Assembly: GCF_000283155.1 (NCBI RefSeq)
Contig: NW_004454160.1
Span: 5,484,356-5,548,355, forward strand
Direction of reading: 5' to 3'
Source: Ceratotherium simum simum
Lineage: Eukaryota > Chordata > Mammalia > Perissodactyla > Rhinocerotidae
Length of the DNA: 64,000 nt
The notes under the pieces were generated by a model, which was not told the DNA's origin, ran no database searches, and saw only the letters and a program-made list of their open reading frames with translations. Of the stretch, positions 55,561-64,000 are shown one piece after another. The first letter of the stretch is position 1, and each line of letters begins with the position of its first letter. The position numbers were made by a program, and so were the translations under genes.

Positions 55561-55591
55561 CAAAAAAAAGAAAAGAAAAGAAAAAGAAAGA
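55561..55591. repeat. (AAAAG)n simple repeat
   Basis: A-rich run of aaaag-type units, 31 bp, next to AT-rich text. Confidence 0.85.
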
Positions 55592-56164
55592 ATTTTTGGC
55601 TTCCTCACCAGTTTAAAAATTATACCATGACATCTATTGCTTCCATTATCCAAAAATGTCAGTTTGGAGCAGGCTGGCCTCTTTTTGCAGCCAACTCACC
55701 CCCTCCACAAAGTCTTCCCATACTGATCTAATCAACAGAGAGCTCTTGTGTCTGGAAGTCCCATTGTACCTTCTGTCCCTACCAGGAGAGACCCCGGACA
55801 GGATCAGATCAGAGGAGAAGGTGTCTTTGGGCACTTCCAGCCTCTCTGTTTACAGGGCCTATAAAAGTTCAGAGAGTGTAGATGACTATTTCCAGGGGTA
55901 TTTACTTTTTTACCCTAATCTTTCATTGTCCAAAAAAAGAGTTGATCCCTTATTAAGCATCTTTAGGTTCTCTCTCTGGATTCCATTTCACTGAAGAAAG
56001 TATGTTTTAGTTAAGTCTTGTAATGTGAATTGGTAATTAGTCATGATTGTCTTCCTCAGAATGAAGGAGGAGAACAATGCTTAATCCAAAGGAAGAAATC
56101 TTCAGTCATGGCGTTCCAGGAGCAGCCTGGTCTTGAGGAATTATTTTGGCTGGGGAGGAATATT
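55592..56164. other. No supported feature
   Basis: A short L2-like phrase may lie at 55685-55770. It is too weak to call. Confidence 0.35.
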
Positions 56165-56575
56165 AGAATACTGGTTTGGTTACTGTAACAAAGGCCAAGA
56201 CAGTAGTGACTTGATCAAGGCAGAGATTTCTTCTCCTGTGAAGTTCAAGCATGGGCAGCTAGGCCTAATGTGGTAGTTCACAGGGGCAGGGACTAAGGCT
56301 CTTTCTATGTTATTGCTCTACCATCCTCAAAACGTGCCTCTACCTTGTGGTCCAGGAAGCCTGTCGCAGCTCCAGCCACCATATCCACACTACCCAGAAG
56401 AGGAGAAGGAAGGGGCTGGCCTGTGCTTTTCAGCGGCCCAAACTGGAAGTCGCAGCAGTTGCCTTTTCTCACATTCTATTTTCTAGATGGTCAAAGGGCC
56501 ATACCTAGTTGCAAGAGAGTCTGGGAAATGAGATTTTAAGTTGGGTAGCCACGTGCCCAGGCAACACTCTGTTAC
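56165..56575 (+). repeat. Interspersed repeat, family not assigned
   Basis: 'ctggtttggttactgtaacaaaggccaaga... ggcctaatgtggtagttcac... ctctaccatcctcaaaacgtg... tcacattctattttctagatggtcaaagggccatacctagttgcaagagagtctgggaaatgag' is text I know from other mammalian loci as an interspersed repeat, but I cannot name it with confidence. Confidence 0.5.
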
Positions 56576-56969
56576 CTCAGAGGACACAAAGGACAGATAT
56601 TGGGTGACAACTTGCAGTCTCTGCCACAGGAGGCCTTCTTGCTGCCTTTTGGTTCACACTCCTCAAGTGACTGTTCATCCTGACCAAGGCCAGTTTTATA
56701 TCTTTGTAAAGAGTTTATCATCTGACCTTCAAACATGTCTGTCTCCTCTGTGGCCAGTCTCTATGAATGCTTCCACCATTCGCTTCGTGGCCTCACATGG
56801 AGACCTCGCTGACATTATTGGGGCTTTATTACCCTCATGTCCCACTCCTAGATTGGCCACCAAGTCCTGTTGCTTCTACTTCAGAATTATCTTCCACATC
56901 TGGCCTCTTCTCTCCCTCTGCACCACCAATGTCTTAGTTCACGATTTCAACATTTCACCTCATTCCTTC

Positions 56970-57120
56970 TGTTACTAATTTATTCAATAAGTAATTATTG
57001 ATCACCTACCTTGTAGCAAGTAATAATACAGGTGTTGGAGATAAAAAGATGATCCTTGCCCTTCAGTAGCTCATGGAGTAACAGGGAGACAAAACTAAAC
57101 CGAACCAAATACTCATGTAA
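56970..57120 (-). repeat. L2 LINE 3' end, inverted
   Basis: 'tttattcaataagtaattattgatcacctaccttgtagcaag... gttggagataaaaagatgatccttgcccttcagtagctcatggagtaacagggag'. Confidence 0.8.
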
Positions 57121-57124
57121 CTAG

Positions 57125-58050
57125 AGGGAGAGGCACAAACTCCTGAAACCTACCATTTCTTCTCCAGAGCACCAACCCGCCTAACTCTAATGCATTCTCT
57201 TCACCGCTCCAGAGTTACAGTCCGAAAAAAGAAGTCTGCTTCTGTCACTATTCTCTGTTTAAAACCATCTCTCATCTCCTCCCCACGCCTCCCTTTATAA
57301 TTAATATAAAGGAGGTAGGGGTGATACTCAAGGTTTTGACAAACAATATGGCATGAGCACCGACCAAACCACAGAAACAGCCGTGCCAGTGGGGTCAGCA
57401 AAGCAGCTCCGCAGGGACGCTTCATCCTCCTTTGGCCCCAAACCACATCCCCCCTTAGCGCCACAGGCTCTGGCTGCTCTGAGCTGCTTTCTGTTCTCCT
57501 AACACGCCACGCTCTTCTATGACCCTGCGTTTTGCCCATGCTGTTCCTTCTGATAAGAGTATTCTTACTCCCTTCCTGGCACATTTTATTCCTCCTCATC
57601 TTCCTTCTATCTTCTCCTCCTCTTCCTGATAGCTGATATTTCTTGAATAATTTCTACGTTCAAGCACTATTCCAAACACTCTGCATCATGTAAAGGCTTG
57701 TTTGATTCTCACAACTATATGATAAGACTACCATTATTATTTCCACTTCAAAGGTGAGGAATCAAAGCCCAGAGAGGTTAAATAAATTGTCCCTGGTCAC
57801 TCAGCTCAAATGTCATCTTCTCTGTGAAACCCTTCCAGACATATCTAGTCAGAGCTGGTTGCTTTTTGCTTTGTGTTCCCATAACATTTTGTACCTATTT
57901 CTATTACTTACCTCATTGTATTGTAAATCATCTATTTACATATTTCCTCCTCAGTAGTAAATGATTCAACCACCAGGGCCTGGCACAGCACTTGGCATAA
58001 GATGGGCACTCAGTAAAAACTGCTAAATATGGAAGGAACGAATAAACTCT
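57125..58050 (+). repeat. L2 LINE 3' part, interrupted by an inverted MIR
   Basis: The left part (57125-57635) is mid-to-3' L2 ('tctgtttaaaaccatctctcatctcc... gcgttttgcccatgctgttccttctgataagagtattc'). The right part (57795-58050) continues 'ctcagctcaaatgtcatcttctctgtgaaacccttccagac... cagggcctggcacagcacttggcataagatgggcactcagtaaa'. The break holds a MIR. Confidence 0.85.
57636..57794 (-). repeat. MIR SINE, inverted, within L2
   Basis: 'tagctgatatttcttgaataatttctacgttcaagcactattccaaacactctgcatcatg... ttatttccacttcaaaggtgaggaatcaaagcccagagaggttaaataaattgtccctggtcac'. Confidence 0.85.
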
Positions 58051-59189
58051 ACATAAATGCCTTCTTACCTTTGTGGTTCCCTATACCACCTTTTTATCAA
58101 TAATTTCAATAATTTCCTAAAAGTGTCTTTTCTATTTTTCATTATTTCTTTCTCTGGGATGGCCTTACCTGGAAGAAGAGGAGGCAACCACCAATGTAGT
58201 ATGACTTCAGGAGCTCTGAGAAGACATAATTTCTTAAAAATAAATTTCTACCTACTGGTTACCTAGAATTGTACTGGCCAGAGTAATAATTCTTTGATTT
58301 CAGGCTTTAACTGCTATTAGGATGCAAATCTACCTTAAATTACTGAACCGTAGCTTTTAGTATGCATGTACGTTTTCATGTGGATGATGATTGGCAAGGA
58401 AGCTTTGCCACTAGACTGGTGGAGCGGGACAGGAGATCATTGCATGCCCACTCCGGGGAAAGGTGCAGAAATGAGAAGGGTGGAGGTGGGGAGGAACAGG
58501 GCAGTAGCCACCAATCCGGGGCCTGGTGACGGGGGAAAGTGAGTTCATCAGATTGTCTTCCTCCTGCCCCGCATTCTTCTAGGGTCCGAGCCTCTGCCCA
58601 GCACTGTCTTGATAAAGGCCTTTAAAGCAGGAATAAAGACCCAGCCACTGTCAACTTTCACATGACCTAGAATCTCAATTTGCTCTCTTCCTAACCTTGG
58701 CAGTCTTTCTACCTCAGTTTTTAAAATATTTAAAACGGGTAGCCAACATGAATACTATATTTTCACATAATAAGGTGTACAAGAGATGAACTGGAGTCCT
58801 CACTAATGAATAGAAGCTCCTCCAAAGAAACGTTGAACGCCATGCTTGATAGGATCTCTGTACCCTCAGAGTATCCCATACAGTGCCTGGCACATGGTGG
58901 CATCGGTCTTGATTCCTTCTGACAAGCCATCCCCCAGGCCAATCCACAAATTTTTTAAGATGGCACTATATACTCAGACAGACACACACACACATCCCAG
59001 TATAATTGAAGCCACTGTGATTTTGTATCCTCATACTTAATATAAATCACAACCTCTTTTCATTTTCATAATTCTCACAATGCCAGTTGTAAATGACTAT
59101 CCCATCCAGAAGATGTACCAGAACTGAGTTAGATATTCCCTGATAGTTGAGCATTTAGACTGTTTATATATTTTTGTAATTATAACTTT
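58051..59189. other. No supported gene
   Basis: A short L2-like phrase (tacagtgcctggcacatggtgg) lies at 58877-58900 and a short (CA)n at 58979-58993. Otherwise nothing is recognised. Confidence 0.4.
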
Positions 59190-60215
59190 TATAATTATAA
59201 CTACACAACTTTTTTACTTTATATTATGAAAAATTTCAAACATATAGAAAAATAGAGTACAATAATGAGCCCCTCAAAATTTATTACCCAGATTTAGCAA
59301 TAATTAACGTTTGCAATATTTGCACTTATTTTTGTGAAGATGTTTAAAAATAAATTACAGGTATCATGACATTTCACTGCTAAATCCTCCTGTTTGCATC
59401 TCTAAACAATAAGGACATTTCTTAATGTCAGTATTAGTACTGCTGCTAAGAAAATTAACATTTATTCCTTAATATCATCTAATACCTGGTCAATATTCAA
59501 AGTTCCCTATAATCCTCAAAATGTCTTTTTACTGTTTGTTTGCTCAAACCTAAATCCAAACAAGTTCCATGTATTGTGTTTTATGTTTATGGCTCTTGAG
59601 TCCCTTGTAACCTAGAATCCTCCCTCGAATCCCAATTGTTTTCTATTCCGTTGGCTTGTTGAGGAAACTGGGTCAGTTTTCAATTAGAATTATCTACCTT
59701 CCGGATTGCTTCCTGGGAATGTCATTAAACCTATTACCCTAATCCTCACATTTAAATTAAAAGTTGGATCTTAACCACATTTTTGGTAAAAAAATATTTC
59801 ATAGGGGATCATATTTCATATTGCATCAGAATGTACATAATATAAAATTGTTCCACCAAAAGTGATGATAAGATTAATTGATCAATTGATCAGTGAGTTT
59901 AAGTGGTGACAGCCTGATCTGTCCATTTGAAAGTTGTATTTTTTTCCCCTTTAGACCAGCAAGTAATAGGGGAGTGATGTTGTAGCATCCTCCAAATGTC
60001 CAGTTCCTGTTCAATCCTTCCCCTAACGATTTTAGCATCCATTGCTGAACATCACCTAAATCAAATATCTCATTAGGAGTTGCAAAATATCAGTTTCTAT
60101 TTCTATCACTTCCTCTGTATTTATTTGCTGAAATTCTATTGAGATTCTCTTTCTAACTTATTAATGGAAATTCTTCTGTAAATAAGAGCTTCCCCTTATT
60201 AATGGGGCTATTTAG
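59190..60215 (-). mobile_element. Old L1M 3' end, inverted
   Basis: Recognisable complement text: 'ttatgaaaaatttcaaacatatag... atagagtacaataatgagcccctc' at 59225, 'atgacatttcactgctaaatcc', 'ccttaatatcatctaatacctggtcaatattcaaagttcc' at 59466, 'ccaaacaagttccatgtattgtg', 'gttgaggaaactgggtcag', 'cattgctgaacatcacctaaatcaaatatctcattaggagttgcaaaat'. This is the long 3'UTR of an ancient L1M subfamily. Confidence 0.8.
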
Positions 60216-60239
60216 TGATCCTATGTTCCAGTTAACATT

Positions 60240-60805
60240 GGTATGTAGCAAACCACCCCAGCCTTAGAGGTGTAAAACAAGAATTTTATTATGTTTGTGG
60301 ATTCTGTGAGTAAGGAATTCAGACAGGGCACAGTGGGGATGACATGTCTCTGTTCTGTGATGTCTGGGCCTCAACTGGAAAGACTCTAAGGCTGGGATGA
60401 CTCAACAAGTGGATACTTGAATGATCTGGAAGCTCTTTCACTCTTAAGTTTCTCTTGGGCCAGAATGACTTGAACATTGGGCTCAGCTGGGACTGTCAAC
60501 CAGAGCTCCTACACATGGACTCTCCATGTAGCTCGGGCTTTCTCACAGCATAGTGGCCTCAGGGGACTTGAACTGCTCTACTTAGATGGTGAGGGCTCCG
60601 GAATGAACGTCCCAGCAGATATGGCAGAAGCTGAATTGCCTTTTATGACCTATCCTTGGAAATCACAAAGCATCACTTTTGCCACAGTCTTTTAGTCAAA
60701 GCAGTCACAATCCTGCCCAGATTCAAGAGGAGGGGACATAGACCCCACCTCTTGTTGGGAGGGTGGAATAGTCACATTGCATATAGTTCCTACAGGACAG
60801 GAAAA
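60240..60805 (-). mobile_element. Old MLT1-type LTR (MaLR), inverted
   Basis: 'gtagcaaaccaccccagccttagaggtgtaaaacaagaattttatta... gattctgtgagtaaggaattcagacagggcac... cacttttgccacagtcttttagtcaaagcagtcacaatcctgcccagattcaagaggaggggacatagaccccacctc' follows an older MLT1-type LTR on the complementary strand. Confidence 0.65.
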
Positions 60806-61276
60806 TAAATGTCTAATTCTACCCATTTAATTATCAATATTCAGAGTAAGAAACCAGTGTAATAGATACCTCAAATGATGAAAAATTAAGGTGTTTTTCT
60901 GAGAGGTGAGTGTGAGGTTTTCTCATTTTTGACTAACATTATTAGCACATTTTTTTTAATTCAATGTGTTTCTGTCTATTCTTTTTGATAGACAGATTGC
61001 TCTAACTTTGGCTTATGGGAGCCCCCTTCAAACTGGCTTCTGCGTCCTTTTGATTGTATGCCATTACCCTCTGATAGCTTCATTGCTTTCTGGCGTGACA
61101 AGACGTGTCAGGCTCACATTATACATTCCCTGCCCCACTCCCAGAATTAGCCATTTCTCCTAGGAACTCCAATTCCTTTTAAGGGAGAATGATATTTAGA
61201 AACCAAATCTGGACACTAAAGATGTTCATTAATATAGGGCTAGTATTGCTTCCAGGGCTTTTAGTGGACAGAGCAA
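60806..61276. other. No supported feature
   Basis: AT-rich; nothing recognised. Confidence 0.4.
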
Positions 61277-61283
61277 AGACAGA

Positions 61284-61285
<2 letters not shown>

Positions 61286-61315
<30 letters not shown>
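61286..61315. repeat. Poly-T tract (ERE tail)
   Basis: About 30 uninterrupted T on the plus strand, the A-tail of the inverted ERE. Likely length-variable. Confidence 0.9.
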
Positions 61316-61316
<1 letters not shown>

Positions 61317-61602
61317 TGAGGGAGATCAACCCTGAGCTAACATCCGTGCTAATCCTCCTCTTTTTGCTGAGGAAGACCGGCTCTGAGCTAACAGCTACTG
61401 CCAATCCTCCTCCTTTTTTTTTTCTTCCCCAAAGCCCCAGTAGGTAGTTGTATGTCATAGTCGTACATCTTTCTAGTTGCTGTACGTGGGACATGGCCTC
61501 AGCATGGCCAGAGAAGCGGTGTGTCTGTGAGCACCCGGGATCCGAACCCGGGCCGCCAGTAGTGGAGCGCGCGCTTAACTGCTAAGCCATGGGGCTGGCC
61601 CC
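61289..61602 (-). mobile_element. ERE SINE, composite type, inverted
   Basis: The head is at the right (gctaagccatggggctggccc) and a poly-T at the left. Target duplication agacagatcttt/agacagaccttt lies at 61277-61288 and 61603-61614 with one mismatch. The body near the head is ERE1-like ('tctttctagttgctgtacgtgggacatggcctcagc' and 'ccccaaagccccagtaggtag' on this strand). The tail region nearest the poly-T is ERE2/3-like ('gctaacatccgtgctaatcctcctctttttgct'), so it is longer than the other copies. Confidence 0.9.
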
Positions 61603-61614
61603 AGACAGACCTTT

Positions 61615-62104
61615 AAATTCTTAAATAAAAAAAAAAGGAATGCATGGTATATATGTGTATCTTTAAAAGTCTAAGTTTATACTAATATTTATAATTCAAA
61701 TTTAAATATAATAGGATCTTTACCTAATATTTTTGATTTTATACTTCTATGTCTTTTCTCTTACACTATTTTGCAACATAAATCTTACACTGTAAAACTC
61801 TTAGAAAATAGAAAATAGCTCAAAATGACATTGCTAATATAACTTCGAACAATAAGCATAACTAAAAATAAAGTTTAAGACTTCTTTGAAGTTTTTGTTG
61901 TTGTTATGCTTGTTTTATTTGCTTTTAAATTGTGTCCTTAGAATATATCACACTGAGCTTGTATGGTAAATGATCTATGTATAGTAAATGAATGAATGTT
62001 CACAGTATATTAGATTTAAATTTATGCTTCCAATGTTTCTTTTTACAAATATATATGCATATGTATAAAAATATTTGTATTTATACCCTCGCCTCTCCTG
62101 ACAC
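61615..62104. other. AT-rich stretch
   Basis: No gene or named repeat. It may be diverged L1 continuing from the right. Confidence 0.4.
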
Positions 62105-63095
62105 CAATATGTTATTTGTATTTTTCTGCATCTTGCTTTCTTTACTTGACAGTATATCCTGAAGACCTTACCACAAAGCTACTAAAACTCTTCCTCATCT
62201 TTTTCCAGGATGCGTGGACTCCACTCTGTGGATTTAGCATAGTTTATTTAATCAGTCCCCCAGTAATGGAGATTCAGGTTGATTCCAATCTTTTTATTTC
62301 AAATGAGGCTGCAATTAATGACCTTGTGCATACGTTATTTTGTATTTGTTTTTGTGTTACTGTATCTTGGGGATAGATTCCTAGAACTGGAATTGCTGGG
62401 TCCATGGGTCAGTGCATCTGAATTTTGCTTGATGTTGCCAATTCCTCTCCATGGAGGCTCTGCTATTGTGTTCCTAAGGGTAATGAAGGGGATGCTGGTT
62501 TGCCAGAACCTCATCATCAGAACATGTTATCAAACTTTTGGAGTTTTCCCAATTTGATAGGTGAGAAATGGTATCTTCATCTACTATTATCATGTGTTGA
62601 TCTAATCATGAATCTGCTTAAGCAACTTTAATATGTTTAAAGGCCATTTTTATCTCCTTTTATGAGTTTTGTCTGTTCATGTCTTTGGCTCATTTTTCTA
62701 TTGAGCTATTGGGCCATTTCTTCTTTCAGTATCTAGGAATGCTGTTTCACCACGCAAAAATTTGTTTTCCCTTTTGATCTTGTTGAATTTATCAATATTT
62801 CCTTTAATTGATTCTGAATTTAAGCCATTATTAGAAAGATTTTTCTCATTCTCAGATTGTAGGAATTCATGCATTATTTCTCCACTATTTTTACTTAAAA
62901 AAGAATTTGACTATTCTCCTATAAAGCTGGAAAACTTTCACTATTATAAATAATATGTTTATAAACATCCTTGCGCACAAAGCTTTTCTTTCTCCCCAAG
63001 TTCCAGATTATTTCCTTAGGATAGAGGCCTACAGTGGAATTTCTGGGTCAAGGAGCTCAAAACATTTTAAAGATCTTGATACATAATTCCAAATG
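62105..63095 (-). mobile_element. Old L1M 3' part, inverted
   Basis: Complement L1 text: 'gattcctagaactggaattgctgggtccatggg' at 62378, 'atgttatcaaacttttggagttttcccaatttgataggtgagaaatggtatc' at 62524, 'gtctgttcatgtctttggctcatttttctattgagctattgg' at 62671. A second copy of the 'tggaatttctgggtcaaggagctc' motif at 63033 suggests two adjacent L1 fragments. Confidence 0.75.
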
Positions 63096-63944
63096 AACAA
63101 TAAGTCTTAATACCATAGCAAATTTCACTGACAACAAATTCTGAGCCTAGATTATGGATAAAATGTTCAATCTGCTTGTCAGTTTTCATGATTCAGAGCA
63201 CGTGCTATAATTACAGTGAAATTCCCTGGGGGTGCACCTGTGTGGCCAGAATATCCCTTTACCTCACCAGCCACATGGGAATACATAGACTCTTGTTACC
63301 CACTTATACCTTAATTGGCTGACTTGTTTCCCCCATTTTCATACTGCTTGGTTCTTATATCAGAGCCACCCCAGTTATTTGCGGGGGGAGTCACTGAGTG
63401 TCTTTGGAGGAACAAGGGTTCTTCCTCACTGACCACCTTGTGTGTGTCCTCTGCCCAGAAGTCCCTTGAGAGGTGCCTCACCACTGCCACTGGGGGAGGT
63501 GTCCTCTCTGAGAATGTCACATCCCTGGACTGCATCCCCACTGCTCCCCCCATTCACCTAACAGCTCCCTTCGCTTTGTCTTCAGGGCACGGAAGCTATG
63601 CCCTGTCCTTGGCAGAGATGAGGAGAATTTATACCTCTCGTACTGTCACCAGAACCTTTAGTGGCTCTGCTGCTGCTGTAGGTTACAAAGTCCGTCATGA
63701 AGACCATTCCTTCATTCCTGTCTGCATTGCCCTGTCAGTCCATTTACGGGGCTTTGATCTCGTCATGATGCTTCCTCATCCAAGTCTTCCTGACTCCCTT
63801 GCATATAAACTCATGCAATAAATGTGGGGAGTTGGGTCAGAGTAGAGAGCATGGCTCACAGCTGTATCTGATACAACAGACTGAACCCAAATTTTCTTGC
63901 TCTATTTACTATTTGGTATGAGGGATATGGAGACCGTACAGGGT
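63096..63944. other. Unassigned; 168-residue open frame with nearby aataaa
   Basis: A plus-strand open frame spans 63315-63821 and is followed at once by a polyadenylation-type signal (tgcaataaatg, about 63817). The text 'tatataaactcatgcaataaa'-like end and lack of any domain suggest an LTR or similar repeat rather than a gene. I cannot name it. The protein shows no signal peptide or motif that I recognise. Confidence 0.35.
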
Positions 63945-64000
63945 AGACCAACAATTATTCAATTAACAAGGATTTACTAAGTGCCTAGGTGTCACTCTAG
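63945..64000 (-). repeat. L2 or MIR end, inverted, cut by window edge
   Basis: 'acaattattcaattaacaaggatttactaagtgcctaggtgtcactctag' fits an inverted L2/MIR terminus. Confidence 0.55.

Noticed and set aside
40000..64000. KISS1 gene upstream of the renin remnant
   Set aside because: Human order would put KISS1 upstream of REN. I looked for the NYNWNSFGLRF-coding signature and the first coding exon on the minus strand and saw neither.

Overview
This window is mammalian nuclear DNA with no intact protein-coding gene that I can support. Five copies of a tRNA-derived SINE whose head reads ggggctggcccngtggc and whose body matches the equine repetitive element (ERE) place it in a perissodactyl (horse, rhinoceros or tapir group). 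The heads read 'gcaccaacgca' where the horse consensus I remember has 'gcggacatggca', so a non-equid perissodactyl is possible, but I cannot decide this from the window. Long simple repeats, old L1, L2, MIR, hAT and MaLR copies, and the absence of any long conserved open frame all fit intergenic or pseudogenic DNA.

Layout. 1-4.6 kb: an ERVL-type LTR abutting the 5' half of an old inverted L1 that carries two EREs. 4.6-16 kb: AT-rich DNA with MIR, CR1/L3, hAT, MLT1 and a MIR split by an L1. 16-25 kb: mixed DNA with an ERE, a textbook hAT element with 8-bp duplications, MER5A, and a MIR split by an ERVL LTR. 25.3-28.8 kb: a mosaic of L1 fragments in both orientations. 29-40 kb: the most informative part (below). 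40-58 kb: GC-richer DNA dense in MIR and L2 with several microsatellites and a minisatellite. 58-64 kb: AT-rich DNA with two old inverted L1 pieces, an MLT1 LTR and a composite ERE.

The central discovery is a dead renin (REN) gene on the minus strand, from a decayed promoter at about 39.54 kb to exon 9 at 30.75 kb. Exons 1, 2, 3, 4, 7, 8 and 9 are recognisable in the right order and mostly with renin-like exon lengths. Exons 5 and 10 were not found. The 9-bp exon 6 is too short to look for. The gene is broken many times over: the first ATG and TATA box are changed, exons 2, 4, 7 and 9 carry frameshifts, a MaLR LTR with a 5-bp target duplication splits exon 3, the exon 8 acceptor is gone, the second catalytic DTG has become DTR, and exon 8 runs into a stop. 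About 1.3 kb downstream on the same strand lies a damaged copy of ETNK2 exon 1 in a CpG-rich patch. ETNK2-REN in this orientation is the order I know from human 1q32. So the window holds a pseudogenised copy of the ETNK2-REN block, either an old duplicate or the only, lost, locus in this species.

All repeat and gene names come from remembered family sequences, not from a search, and repeat edges are approximate unless a target duplication fixes them.
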